A stretch of 57,886 bases of DNA from Verrucomicrobiia bacterium (GCA_035495615.1 DATJFP010000099.1:1-57886); one strand, 5' to 3'; positions 45,263 through 54,072 are shown, counted from the stretch's first letter. A program made the numbers and translations. The notes: generated by a model not told the origin, from the letters alone.

Positions 45263-46372
45263 ATGGAATTCGAAAGAAAAACGCCTTTGTCCCGGATCTT
45301 TTTCGGCTTCCGTGTCCGCCGGCTCGGGGCCCTGCTTTGCCTGTCTTCGCTTTCCGGCTGCGTCATGTCCCGCCCGCAGTCGGAATTCCTGACCATGAAA
45401 ACCGCCATGACGCCGGGCCAATATTTCGCGCAGGAATACGTCGTTCCCAACAAAGATCTTTCCCCCTATCACAAAGTGCAGGTGAAACTCGTCGGGCTGA
45501 AATACCTGGATCCTGAAATCAATTACAACTGGCAGGAGATCCGCACGCTGCGCGATCATTTCCAGGGAATCCTGGAAACAAAACTCACGGAAGGCTATCT
45601 GCTTCTCGACCGCGAAGCGGACACAGACGCGGAAACGATCGTCATCGAACCCATGCTTGTCTTTCTTTCGCCCGCGCAGCGGTATGTCAAAGTCGACGGC
45701 AGGCGCCATGGCACCGCGGGCATTCCCATGGCGACCGGCATGGCCGCTTTCGAAGCCAAGATCCTCGACGGGCGCACAGGACATCTTCTGGCCGAAGTTT
45801 CCGAACAGCAGAACGACGGCGGCAACCTGAAGGCCGTCACCTACGATGCCTTCAAGCGGTACGCGAACACCGAAGCGGTTTTCCGCAAATGGTCCGACCA
45901 GATGCTGCGCATGCTCCGGTCGCTGACGGGCGACAGGCCTTTCCACGAAGATTTCGGTTCCGACATGTCCGGACTTCTTATCCAGGACGTGCAGGCCATC
46001 CAGGAAATCCATAAAACCTGGCGCGAAAAGGAATTGGCCGGGAAATCGCAGGAACTGCTGGACCTGTGCGCGGACGACGTCACCTGGATTCCGCCTCAGG
46101 CCGCGCCGATTCTGGGCAAGGCCCAGGTCGCGGAGCATCTCCGGGAAACAACTCCCGAAGTTTCCAGCATCATGGTGACCGACCGCGCGATCCGCGGCGG
46201 CGGTTCGGTCGCTTATCTGACCAGCCATTATTCCAAGGTATTCCGTCCGCCGGGCGCGGTCCTGTCGCAGACCGTCATGGGCGAAAATCTCTGGGTGCTC
46301 CGCAAATTTCCGGGCCAGGGCTGGAAAGTCGTCGTCGTCAGCTGGAATCAGGTCCCTGTCGAACTGGCCTGA
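45263..46372 (+). CDS. Lipoprotein: DUF3313-like domain fused to SnoaL/NTF2-like domain
   Basis: A 369-residue protein. The signal sequence ends in SLSGC (lipobox). Residues about 55-220 resemble DUF3313-type lipoproteins (YHKVQVKLVGLKYLDP, TIVIEPMLVFLSP, AAFEAKILDGRTGHLLAEVS). Residues about 245-367 form an NTF2-like domain (IQEIHKTWREKELAGKSQEL, DDVTWIPPQAAPILGKAQVA, WKVVVVSWNQ) like SnoaL/DUF4440. The NTF2 part could bind a small ligand. Both parts would be periplasmic. The N-terminus is unusually long and basic before the hydrophobic segment. Confidence 0.68.
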   Translation: MEFERKTPLSRIFFGFRVRRLGALLCLSSLSGCVMSRPQSEFLTMKTAMTPGQYFAQEYVVPNKDLSPYHKVQVKLVGLKYLDPEINYNWQEIRTLRDHFQGILETKLTEGYLLLDREADTDAETIVIEPMLVFLSPAQRYVKVDGRRHGTAGIPMATGMAAFEAKILDGRTGHLLAEVSEQQNDGGNLKAVTYDAFKRYANTEAVFRKWSDQMLRMLRSLTGDRPFHEDFGSDMSGLLIQDVQAIQEIHKTWREKELAGKSQELLDLCADDVTWIPPQAAPILGKAQVAEHLRETTPEVSSIMVTDRAIRGGGSVAYLTSHYSKVFRPPGAVLSQTVMGENLWVLRKFPGQGWKVVVVSWNQVPVELA

Positions 46373-46380
46373 ATAAAAGA

Positions 46381-46409
46381 TTGACGCGCCCGTCCACGAA
46401 GTATTAAAT
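46381..46409 (+). promoter_or_regulatory. Promoter of the coiled-coil protein gene
   Basis: TTGACG (46381-46386), 17-base spacer, TTAAAT (46404-46409), followed by GGAGG and the ATG at 46426. Confidence 0.45.
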
Positions 46410-46425
46410 AACCCGGAGGGTCGCC

Positions 46426-46806
46426 ATGAAAAAAATCCTATTTGTCTTTGCCTTCATTCTTCTTCTTTCTCCCGCTGCTTTTTCCGCGGAAAAAACGGAC
46501 GGCTCCATCGGCGAGACCGCGGGCAAGGCCGTCGCCGAGATGAAAGACCGACTGGACGAGTCGTATAAGACCGCCCAGGAAAAGTCGGAGACCGCCAAAA
46601 AAGACCTGGAAGTCATGAGACAGCAGATGCAGTCCGCGCTTGACGACTTCAACAAGCAGGCCGCGAAAACGCTTGCGGATCTGAACACCCAGATCAATTC
46701 CATCCGCGGCACCATGGAAGCCGAAATCAAGAAGTTCAACGACACGCTCGCGGCGGCGGAGGCCGAAAAAAAGGCGGCGTCGCCCGCGCCCTCGGTCCAG
46801 CCCTGA
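46426..46806 (+). CDS. Exported coiled-coil protein
   Basis: A 126-residue protein with a signal peptide (MKKILFVFAFILLLSPAAFS). The mature part is one long charged coiled coil (KAVAEMKDRLDESYKTAQEK, LDDFNKQAAKTLADLNTQIN) with an Ala/Pro tail. It is likely periplasmic. There is no lipobox, and the function is unknown. It has a good ribosome site (GGAGG) and is followed four bases later by the SRPBCC gene. Confidence 0.72.
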   Translation: MKKILFVFAFILLLSPAAFSAEKTDGSIGETAGKAVAEMKDRLDESYKTAQEKSETAKKDLEVMRQQMQSALDDFNKQAAKTLADLNTQINSIRGTMEAEIKKFNDTLAAAEAEKKAASPAPSVQP

Positions 46807-46810
46807 CGCG

Positions 46811-47308
46811 ATGCGGGCTTCTCCGGATGCCAGGCGCGCGCATGATTACGAATTCTCCAGCCGTTGGGAAATTTCCGCGCCCGTGGAAATTCTTTACCGC
46901 CTCCTTGAAGATCCCGCCGGATATCCGGAGTGGTGGAAAGGCGTCCGGCTGCGCGTCCAAGTGACCGAGCCGGGGCGGCCGGACGGCGTGGGCAAGACGG
47001 CCTCTTTTGAAATGCGGGGCTTTTTCCCTTATACTTTGAAATGGCAGCTGCGCTGCGTCGAAGCCGTGAAGCCCTTCCGCATCCTTTCGGAATCCACGGG
47101 GGATTTGGAGGGAACCGGGCTTTGGCTCCTGGAGCCGCGGGGCAGGATAACGGTGGTGCGTTTCCAATGGAACGTCCGGGCCGTGAAACCTTTGCTTCGA
47201 TACGGCTCCTTTTGGTTCCGGCCTTTATTCATTGCCAATCACGACCGCGTCATGGCGTTGTGCGGGCAAGGGTTGGAAAAGGCCGCGGCGCTTGCCCCTA
47301 ACATATGA
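46811..47308 (+). CDS. SRPBCC/polyketide-cyclase-like ligand-binding protein
   Basis: A 165-residue protein. YEFSSRWEISAPVEILYRLLED, YPEWWKGVRLRVQV and the following strands are the usual START/SRPBCC entry, and the C-terminal RYGSFWFRPLFIANHDRVMA helix with catalytic-pocket-lining residues completes the fold. It is a probable small hydrophobic-ligand binding or cyclase protein. It overlaps the next gene by ATGA. Confidence 0.78.
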   Translation: MRASPDARRAHDYEFSSRWEISAPVEILYRLLEDPAGYPEWWKGVRLRVQVTEPGRPDGVGKTASFEMRGFFPYTLKWQLRCVEAVKPFRILSESTGDLEGTGLWLLEPRGRITVVRFQWNVRAVKPLLRYGSFWFRPLFIANHDRVMALCGQGLEKAAALAPNI

Positions 47309-47967
47309 CCGCGCTGAAACACTCGATACGCCCTGAAGAGGCCTTGAGGTCGCTTTACGGCAAGACTTCGGTGGAACTCGGCATGTCGGAAAAACGCCGG
47401 GACGAAGTCATTGCCGCGGCTATTTTCACCTGTTTCCGCAACCAGGAATTCGGAACGCGCTTTCATCTCCCGCCGGATTACAAGAACAGCAATCTCACCG
47501 AAGACGCCCAAGGCATCGACATGGCCGTGACGGATACCAGCGGCCGCAAGAAAAATCTCCAGATCAAAGGCATCCACATCCAGCGCTCCATCGAACGCCG
47601 CCGTCTTCACAAGACCCGCGGAGGCGCGATCATTCTCGGCCGCAAGACACAGCGCCAGATGCGCCGCGACTCTGAGGAGCTGACGCGCATCATGAAAGGG
47701 GAGCTTAATAAGATCGTGCAGGATTACAGCGGGATCATCTTGCTCATCCACGTGATCGCGGATCTTGCCACGCAAACCAGCCTCGACATCGCCATCAAGC
47801 AAAGCCAGAGCATCGTGCAGCACCTGAAATCCAAAGAAGTCTGGTTCCTGCGCAACATTCCCGTCCGCGTTCTTGCCGGCCAAAAGACCCTTCTTTCGTG
47901 CTATTGCTACAAGATCATCCGGGTGGCGCCGGACCGGCAGACGTATGTGTTTACCTTTGCCGTTTGA
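47305..47967 (+). CDS. Uncharacterised protein with possible PD-(D/E)XK nuclease core
   Basis: A 220-residue basic protein without signal peptide. EDAQGIDMAVTDTSGRKKN followed by LQIKGIHIQRS has the spacing of a PD-(D/E)XK core (GxD, two strands, QxK), with Gln in place of the usual Glu. Preceding helices (KRRDEVIAAAIFTCFRNQEF) and a basic middle (RLHKTRGGAIILGRKTQRQM) would suit nucleic-acid binding. The C-terminal half is alpha/beta. It is translationally coupled to the SRPBCC gene and ends before a strong terminator. Confidence 0.5.
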   Translation: MTALKHSIRPEEALRSLYGKTSVELGMSEKRRDEVIAAAIFTCFRNQEFGTRFHLPPDYKNSNLTEDAQGIDMAVTDTSGRKKNLQIKGIHIQRSIERRRLHKTRGGAIILGRKTQRQMRRDSEELTRIMKGELNKIVQDYSGIILLIHVIADLATQTSLDIAIKQSQSIVQHLKSKEVWFLRNIPVRVLAGQKTLLSCYCYKIIRVAPDRQTYVFTFAV

Positions 47968-47986
47968 GCGGGGAAATGGGGAAAAT

Positions 47987-48020
47987 AAAAAGCCCTCCGG
48001 GAAGCTCCGGAGGGCTTTTT
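47987..48020. terminator. Intrinsic terminator, probably bidirectional
   Basis: 14-bp stem 47987-48000 with 48007-48020, G+C core GCCCTCCGG/CCGGAGGGC flanked by an A-run and a T-run. Confidence 0.92.
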
Positions 48021-48030
48021 AACGAAAAGG

Positions 48031-48050
48031 AGCCTTTGAGAACAAAGGCT
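48031..48050. other. Second hairpin downstream of the terminator
   Basis: AGCCTTTG/CAAAGGCT, 8 bp with tetraloop AGAA. It has no T-run. It may be a transcript end-stabilising element or part of the upstream region of the heme operon. Confidence 0.4.
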
Positions 48051-48141
48051 TGAGTGGGCGCACAGTTTACCATAGCCCCCCGCATTTCCCAAGTTCAAAA
48101 TCCCGGCCGGATAATTTTTTATGGCTAACCCTAAGTCAAAC

Positions 48142-48150
48142 TGTTACAAT
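48142..48150 (+). promoter_or_regulatory. Extended -10 promoter of the heme operon
   Basis: TGTTACAAT is an extended -10 (TGn plus TACAAT at 48145-48150); the -35 region is poor, as is common for this class. The leader to the ATG at 48186 is about 30 bases and A+T-rich. Confidence 0.5.
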
Positions 48151-48185
48151 GATTTAAATAAAAATTCCACGGGTGAAGAGCTCCT

Positions 48186-50135
48186 ATGAGTGATTTCAAC
48201 GGAAGGACCGTTGTCGCTTTCGAAAGCCGTCTGGCGGAGATCATGTCGGAATCTATCCGGCGCCACGGAGGTCATCCCCTGGTTGCCCCTTCCATGCAGG
48301 AAATCCCTCTCGAGAAAAACCCCGAAATTCTGGCTTTCGGCGAGAAATTAATGGCCGGGGAGATCGACGTGGTCGTGCTGCTCACTGGAGTCGGGGTCAG
48401 GATCATGATGCGCCTTTTGGAAAGCCATTCCCCGCGCGAAGCGCTGGTGAAGGCTTTTTCCCGGGCGACCACGGTGGCCCGCGGACCGAAGCCCGTGCGG
48501 GCGCTTTCGGAATTCGGCATTCCCGTCACCCTGAACGTTCCGGAGCCGAACACCTGGCGGGAAATCCTGGAAGTCCTGGATACAAGCAAGCGCAGCCTGG
48601 ATTTGAAAGGGAAGACCGTGGCCATCCAGGAATACGGAGAATCCAACGAGGCTTTGATTGACGGGCTCAAGAAAAGAGGCGCGCGCGTGATCCAGGTCCC
48701 GGTTTACCGCTGGGCCTTTCCCGACGATACGCGGCCGCTCGAAAGCGCGATCGCCGAAATCATCGGAGGAAAAGCCGCGCTGGTTTTTTTTACGAGCGCC
48801 ATGCAGGTTCGCCACGTGCTGCGCCTGGCCACGGAAAAGGGATTGGACTCGGCGCTCATGGCCGCGCTCAAACAAACGGTGATCGCTTCCATCGGCCCGA
48901 CTTGCTCGGAAACCCTCCGTGAGTACGGCCTCCCGGTCGACTTCGAGCCCACGCATCCAAAAATGGGCCATCTCGTGGCCGAATCCGCGCGCCAGCTCCC
49001 GCACCTTCTCGAAGAAAAAGCGCAAGCGCCGCAATTTCAGCTGGAAAAGCGCGGCGCGGACCCCGCGGACGGGAAGCGTAAACGCGAGCAAAGTCTTTTT
49101 CTGAAGGCCTGCCGCCGCGAACCTACGGACGTGACGCCCATATGGCTCATGCGCCAAGCCGGACGTTACATGAAGGAATACCGGCGCATCCGCGACCGCG
49201 TCGGATTTCTCGAGCTTTGTAAAAACAAAGAGCTTTGCGCCCAGGTGGCGATCGAGGCGCAGGAAAAGATCAAGGCCGATGCCGCCATTCTTTTTTCCGA
49301 TATCCTTCTGATCGTGGAGCCGCTGGGCTTTGGTTTGGAATATGCGCAGGGCGACGGGCCGGTCATTTCCGGCGGCCTTTCGTCACGCGCTCACGTGGAT
49401 AAAATCCCGGAAGCGGATCCCCGCGATTCCCTGGCGTATGTCATGGACGCGGTGAAGCTCACGCGTGCCTGCCTCAAGCCCGAAATTCCGCTGCTTGGAT
49501 TTTCCGCCGCGCCTTTTACCCTGGCGGCTTACATTCTCGAAGGCGGGAGCTCCAAACTTTTTCTGCAGACGAAAAAATTCATGGCCCGCGACGCCGGCGC
49601 ATGGCATGCGCTCATGGAAAAAATGTCGCGGCTGCTGGGACGTTACCTGAACGCGCAAATCGAAGCCGGCGCCGACGCCGTACAGATTTTCGACAGCTGG
49701 GTCGGCTGCCTCAGCCCTTCGGATTACCGTGAATTCGTGCTGCCGCACACGCAGCGACTGATCCGCAGCGTGACGCCGGGCGTGCCCGTCGTTCATTTCG
49801 GCACGGGGACCGCTCCTTTTCTCGAACATCTCCGCGAAGCGGGCGGCGACGTCATCGGCGTGGATTTTCACGTTGAGCTGGACCACGCCTGGACGCGGCT
49901 CGGTCATGACGTGGGCATTCAAGGCAATCTGGACCCCGCGGCGCTTTTTGGACCGCGGGAAGTGCTGCAGGAAAAAGCGCGCCGCATCCTCGACCAGGCG
50001 GGCGGCCGCCCCGGGCACATTTTCAATCTCGGACACGGCGTGCTGCCCGGAACGCCGGTCGATAACGTGATCGCGCTGATCGATTTTGTTCATAACGCCA
50101 GCGCAAAGGCCCGCACGGGCCAGGCGAGGACCTGA
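48186..50135 (+). CDS. hemE: Fusion of uroporphyrinogen-III synthase (HemD) and uroporphyrinogen decarboxylase (HemE)
   Basis: A 649-residue protein. Residues 1-270 are HemD-like: [53 protein letters not shown] and [20 protein letters not shown]. After a charged linker (about 280-305), residues 310-640 are Hem[17 protein letters not shown] (substrate-binding arginines), [46 protein letters not shown] and [16 protein letters not shown]. The two enzymes act in sequence (hydroxymethylbilane to uroporphyrinogen III to coproporphyrinogen III), so fusion could channel the product. Its TGA overlaps the next ATG. Confidence 0.95.
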   Translation: MSDFNGRTVVAFESRLAEIMSESIRRHGGHPLVAPSMQEIPLEKNPEILAFGEKLMAGEIDVVVLLTGVGVRIMMRLLESHSPREALVKAFSRATTVARGPKPVRALSEFGIPVTLNVPEPNTWREILEVLDTSKRSLDLKGKTVAIQEYGESNEALIDGLKKRGARVIQVPVYRWAFPDDTRPLESAIAEIIGGKAALVFFTSAMQVRHVLRLATEKGLDSALMAALKQTVIASIGPTCSETLREYGLPVDFEPTHPKMGHLVAESARQLPHLLEEKAQAPQFQLEKRGADPADGKRKREQSLFLKACRREPTDVTPIWLMRQAGRYMKEYRRIRDRVGFLELCKNKELCAQVAIEAQEKIKADAAILFSDILLIVEPLGFGLEYAQGDGPVISGGLSSRAHVDKIPEADPRDSLAYVMDAVKLTRACLKPEIPLLGFSAAPFTLAAYILEGGSSKLFLQTKKFMARDAGAWHALMEKMSRLLGRYLNAQIEAGADAVQIFDSWVGCLSPSDYREFVLPHTQRLIRSVTPGVPVVHFGTGTAPFLEHLREAGGDVIGVDFHVELDHAWTRLGHDVGIQGNLDPAALFGPREVLQEKARRILDQAGGRPGHIFNLGHGVLPGTPVDNVIALIDFVHNASAKARTGQART

Positions 50136-51577
50136 TGAAGAAAAGAAAAGTAGTCGTCATCGGCGGCGGCATTTCCGGTCTTGCTGCCGCGCACCGGCTT
50201 TTGGAGGCGAATCGCGAAGCGGAACTGGGACTTGAAGTCGTCCTGCTGGAACGAGGCTCGCGGCTCGGCGGTGTCATCTCATCGATGCGGGAAGAGTCCT
50301 TCGTCATGGAGGGCGGGGCGGACGCCTTCCTTACGGAAAAACCTTGGGCGCTGGATTTGTGCCGCAGACTGGGACTGGAAAATGAATTGATCGGGACCCA
50401 TTCCGCGAATCGCCGCAGTTTCATCCTCCAGGACGGACGCCTGAAAAAAATCCCTGCCGGATTCTATCTGATGGCTCCGGTCGACGCGCTGCGGTTTGTC
50501 GCTTCGGACCTGCTGTCTTGGCCCGGTAAGGTGCGCATGCTGTCCGAATTTTTTATCCCGCCGCGCCGCGCTCGTGCCGATGAAAGCGTGGCGTCCTTCG
50601 CGCGGCGGCGTTTCGGCCGTGAGGCATTCGAAAAAATCGTGGAACCCATGGCCGCGGGAATTTATTCCGCCGACGCCGAACAGCTGAGCATGGCCGCGGC
50701 CTTTCCTAAATTTGCCGCCCTGGAGCAGCAAGACGGAAGCGTTTTAAAGGGGCTGCGCCGCATGCGCGCCGATGGCGCCGTGAGCGCGGCTTCGGGACCC
50801 CGTTACGGGCTTTTTGTAACCCCGCGCACGGGCATGGAGCGTCTGGTCGAGGCGCTTCGCGCGGACATGGAGGAACTTGAAGTGATCACGGAGTTCCCTG
50901 TCTCGCGCCTCGAAAAATCAGCTTCGTGGAAAATCCATGGAAAAAACGGCGCATGCCTCGAGGCCGACGCCCTTTGCCTTGCGCTCCCGGCTTTTGAAGC
51001 GGCTCGGCTGCTGGAAGGCATTGACCGCGTTCTGGCCGCAGAATTGAACGCGATTTCCTACGAATCCGCGGTGACGGTCAACCTTGCCTACCGGAATATT
51101 CCGAACGTCAAAGGTTTTGGGTATGTGGTTCCGCCGCGTGAAAAAAGACCGCTTTTAGGATGCACTTTCACCAGCCAGAAGTTTGAAGGGCGCGCGCCTG
51201 AGGGAACCACGCTTATCCGCGCGTTTTTGGGCGGACCGTCACTGCGTGAGGTGATGCGGGAAAGTGACGCGGATATTCTGGAGCGCATTCAGGCCGAACT
51301 CCGGTTCACGCTCGGGATCAAGACGGGTCCGATCCTCGCCCGGGTGACGCGGCTTCCAAGGGCCATGCCTCAATATCATGTCGGCCATGCTGTGCGCGTC
51401 GCGGCCATCCGGCGCCTGGCGGCTTCGCATGCCGGGCTTTTTCTCGCGGGGAATGCTTACGAGGGAGTCGGCATTCCCGACTGCATCCGCGTGGGCGAAG
51501 AACAGGCGGTCCATCTTTTGCGTTTTCTTGAAGGCCTCTCGAGCCCGCGCGATACCCGGGTGCGAGTGGGGTCATGA
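50135..51577 (+). CDS. hemY: Coproporphyrinogen III/protoporphyrinogen IX oxidase, HemY type
   Basis: A 480-residue FAD enzyme. The FAD-binding start is KVVVIGGGISGLAAAHRLLE; the block VISSMREESFVMEGGADAFL, the segment EPMAAGIYSADAEQLSMAAA and the C-terminal FLAGNAYEGVGIPDCIRVGE are diagnostic of HemY/PPOX. The order hemE-hemY-hemH without hemN fits the coproporphyrin-dependent route (HemY oxidising coproporphyrinogen), though sequence alone does not settle the substrate. It overlaps hemE by one base and hemH by four. Confidence 0.93.
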   Translation: MKKRKVVVIGGGISGLAAAHRLLEANREAELGLEVVLLERGSRLGGVISSMREESFVMEGGADAFLTEKPWALDLCRRLGLENELIGTHSANRRSFILQDGRLKKIPAGFYLMAPVDALRFVASDLLSWPGKVRMLSEFFIPPRRARADESVASFARRRFGREAFEKIVEPMAAGIYSADAEQLSMAAAFPKFAALEQQDGSVLKGLRRMRADGAVSAASGPRYGLFVTPRTGMERLVEALRADMEELEVITEFPVSRLEKSASWKIHGKNGACLEADALCLALPAFEAARLLEGIDRVLAAELNAISYESAVTVNLAYRNIPNVKGFGYVVPPREKRPLLGCTFTSQKFEGRAPEGTTLIRAFLGGPSLREVMRESDADILERIQAELRFTLGIKTGPILARVTRLPRAMPQYHVGHAVRVAAIRRLAASHAGLFLAGNAYEGVGIPDCIRVGEEQAVHLLRFLEGLSSPRDTRVRVGS

Positions 51578-52515
51578 GTGAAGCGCCTTTCGACCACGTG
51601 CTGATCGTCGGCTTCGGCGGGGCCACGAACCTCGAAGAAGTCGAACCGTTTTTGAAGCATGTGGCCGAGGGCGGGGAAGTTCCCGAAGAGCGCATCAACC
51701 TGATGCGCCTGCACTACGAAGCCATCGGAGGCCGCTCGCCGTATAACGATTACGTGAAGACCCTCGTCCAAAAGCTCAAAGAAGACCTCGCGGGCCGCGG
51801 TATCACGGTTCCCGTGTTCCTGGGCATGCGGCATTGGCGGCCTTTTCTGGACGACGCGTTGAAAGAGATCCGGGACCGCGGGCTCAAGCGCGGGCTTTGC
51901 CTCGGGCTGGCGGCACAGCGCTCCGCGCTCAGCCTCGCGCGGTACAAGCAGGCGATCCAGGATTCGAAAGCTGCGTCTGGCGCGGAAAGCGTCGAGCATG
52001 TTTACCTTCAAGGCTGGTACGATCATCCTTTGTATATCGAAGCCCAGGCCGACGAAGTGCGCCGGGCCATGAAGGGGCTTGCGCCGTGGAACCGCTGGCG
52101 GGCCCATCTTTTGTTTTCCTCCTCTTCGGTGCCGCTTGACCGCGTGGGGGATTGCCCGCATTGCGACTATAACGGGGAATTCCGGGTTTCGAGCCACCTC
52201 GTCGCGGCCGCCCTGGGCCAAAAAAAATGGTCGCTTTCCTTTCAATCCATGACGGGCCGCGCTTCCATGCCGTGGGTAGAGCCGGACGTGAATACGATGC
52301 TGGGAAATCTCGCCGCGGAGAAAAAGAAGGTCGTGGTCTGTGTTCCGATCGGGTTTTTGTTCGATACGGTCGAGGTGCTGTACGACTTGGACATCGCGGC
52401 CAAGGAGCGCGCCCGGGAGCTCAAAATCAAATACGTACGCGCGTCCACGGTGATGGCCCACTCCAAATTCATCGTGATGCTGGGCCAGCTTATCGAGCAA
52501 AAAATCCGAGGCTAG
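51574..52515 (+). CDS. hemH: Ferrochelatase homologue lacking the catalytic histidine
   Basis: A 313-residue HemH-type protein. Family landmarks are LHYEAIGGRSPYNDYVKTLV, VPVFLGMRHWRPFLDDALKE, GWYDHPLYIEAQADEVRRAM and VVVCVPIGFLFDTVEVLYDL, and the length is normal. However, the usual SAHSLP motif reads SSSSVP, with Ser184 (codon 52123-52125) where the metal-inserting histidine should be. The usual APHFS reads AAQRS, and the DHLE of the second site reads DTVE, keeping only the glutamate. A CPHC pair follows the altered motif. It is the last gene of the heme operon. It may be a chelatase with another active-site chemistry or metal, or a non-catalytic heme-binding partner. Confidence 0.85.
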   Translation: MSEAPFDHVLIVGFGGATNLEEVEPFLKHVAEGGEVPEERINLMRLHYEAIGGRSPYNDYVKTLVQKLKEDLAGRGITVPVFLGMRHWRPFLDDALKEIRDRGLKRGLCLGLAAQRSALSLARYKQAIQDSKAASGAESVEHVYLQGWYDHPLYIEAQADEVRRAMKGLAPWNRWRAHLLFSSSSVPLDRVGDCPHCDYNGEFRVSSHLVAAALGQKKWSLSFQSMTGRASMPWVEPDVNTMLGNLAAEKKKVVVCVPIGFLFDTVEVLYDLDIAAKERARELKIKYVRASTVMAHSKFIVMLGQLIEQKIRG

Positions 52516-52651
52516 ACTTTTAATGAATAGTCCTGCTTTGTTGAGCGTCCGATAAAATTATTTTTCCTCATTTTTTGTGAAATTCTAATCCCTTTAAATA
52601 ATTAGAGTTAGGACGCCATTTTAGAGCGTCGATCACTTTTAAACAGAATGC

Positions 52652-52680
52652 TTGCAAGAAAAATCATAAACCATTATCAT
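52652..52680 (+). promoter_or_regulatory. Promoter of the inositol-phosphate synthase gene
   Basis: TTGCAA (52652-52657), 17-base spacer, TATCAT (52675-52680). The leader is about 80 bases. The preceding 52516-52650 is A+T-rich and holds an inverted repeat TCTAAT/ATTAGA (52584-52606) and two GAGCGTC copies (52543, 52624), but no gene. Confidence 0.6.
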
Positions 52681-52768
52681 AGGCCCCAATTTAGAGAGGC
52701 CCCCGCGGCTTCCGGATGGCGTCAGTCTTTTTCCAAAAATCATCTGAAAATCTCTTCGGGAGGGATGT

Positions 52769-53917
52769 ATGTCTAAAATCAAGATCGCGATTGTCGGTGT
52801 CGGCAATTGCGCCAGTTCGTTAATCCAGGGTATTTATTACTACGCTGATAAGAGCGAGAAGGATGCCATCGGTCTCATGAACTGGGACATCGGCGGCTAC
52901 AGGCCTTCCGATATCGAAGTCGTGGCGGCGTTTGACGTCGACAAGCGCAAGGTGGGCAAGGATGTCAACGAAGCCATTTTCGCGGAACCGAATTGCACGG
53001 CGATTTTCTGCGCCAGCATTCCCGCGAGCGGCACCAAGGTCACGATGGGCAAAGTCCTGGACGGCGTCTCCAAGCACATGGGGGATTATCCCGAAAAATT
53101 CACCTTCGTGCTCGCGGACCAGAAACAGGCGGAGAAGAAGGACGTCCTCGACGTGCTGAAGAAATCCGGCGCCGAGATCCTGATTAACTACCTGCCCGTA
53201 GGCTCCGAAGAAGCCACGAAGTTTTATGCCGAATGCGCGCTTGAAGCAAACCTCGGCTACATCAACTGCATGCCGGTCTTCATCGCCAGCAATCCGGCGT
53301 GGGCGGAAAAATTCGAAGCCAAGAATCTCCCGATCATCGGCGACGACATCAAGGCCCAGGTAGGAGCCACGATCACGCACCGCGTGCTGACGGACCTCTT
53401 CAACAAGCGCGGCGTGAAGCTCGAGCGTACGTACCAGATCAACACGGGCGGCAACACGGACTTCCTGAACATGCTGAACCGTGACCGTCTCAACTCCAAG
53501 AAGATTTCCAAGACCGAAGCCGTGCAGTCGGTCGCGGCCGAGCGCCTCGATTGGGAAAACATCCACATCGGCCCGAGCGATTACGTTCCGTGGCAGAAGG
53601 ACAACAAGGTCTGCTTCCTTCGCATGGAAGGCAAGCTTTTCGGCGACGTGCCCATGAACATCGAACTGCGCCTTTCTGTGGAAGATTCTCCGAATTCCGC
53701 GGGCGTCGCGATCGATTCGATCCGTTGCTGCAAGATCGCGCTCGAGCGCGGCCAGGGCGGCATCCTCTTTGGCCCTTCGGCTTATTTTAAGAAGCATCCG
53801 CCGAAGCAGTTCACGGACGACGAAGCTTACGAGATGACGCAGAAGTTCATCGAAACCGGCTACAATCAGCCCCGGCCCGTTTCTCAGGCCGAAGCTGCCG
53901 GCGCGGTCATCGCCTAA
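52769..53917 (+). CDS. ino1: Inositol-3-phosphate synthase, mycobacterial/archaeal type
   Basis: A 382-residue NAD-dependent enzyme converting glucose 6-phosphate to 1L-myo-inositol 1-phosphate. The NAD-binding start is IKIAIVGVGNCASSLIQGI. The family blocks are IEVVAAFDVDKRKVGKDV, LINYLPVGSEEATKFYAE, CMPVFIASNPAW, GDDIKAQVGATITHRVL, YQINTGGNTDFLNM, and the active-site lysine region SKKISKTEAVQS. The length matches the short prokaryotic form. It has its own promoter and terminator, so it is monocistronic. The product could feed phosphatidylinositol-type lipids, inositol-based solutes or thiols; no downstream enzyme is in the window. GGGAGGGATGT precedes the ATG. Confidence 0.95.
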   Translation: MSKIKIAIVGVGNCASSLIQGIYYYADKSEKDAIGLMNWDIGGYRPSDIEVVAAFDVDKRKVGKDVNEAIFAEPNCTAIFCASIPASGTKVTMGKVLDGVSKHMGDYPEKFTFVLADQKQAEKKDVLDVLKKSGAEILINYLPVGSEEATKFYAECALEANLGYINCMPVFIASNPAWAEKFEAKNLPIIGDDIKAQVGATITHRVLTDLFNKRGVKLERTYQINTGGNTDFLNMLNRDRLNSKKISKTEAVQSVAAERLDWENIHIGPSDYVPWQKDNKVCFLRMEGKLFGDVPMNIELRLSVEDSPNSAGVAIDSIRCCKIALERGQGGILFGPSAYFKKHPPKQFTDDEAYEMTQKFIETGYNQPRPVSQAEAAGAVIA

Positions 53918-53934
53918 GTCCGAAAGTTTTATCC

Positions 53935-53968
53935 AAGCGGGGAGCTTTTGCTCCCCGCTTTTTTTTTG
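53935..53968 (+). terminator. Intrinsic terminator after ino1
   Basis: 11-bp stem AAGCGGGGAGC/GCTCCCCGCTT (53935-53945 with 53950-53960), loop TTTT, T-run to 53968. Confidence 0.93.
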
Positions 53969-54072
53969 CCTTCTCCCGATTTTCCCCTCCGCTGTTTTTT
54001 GTCAAAATCCTGCGCCTTTCCAAACTAGTAATGTCGATCAGGGCCTAGTGTGATGCAACTGCTTTACCGGCT

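Noticed and set aside
52543-52630. GAGCGTC direct repeats before ino1 as a CRISPR or iteron array
   Set aside because: Only two 7-base copies 81 bases apart, with no spacer regularity.
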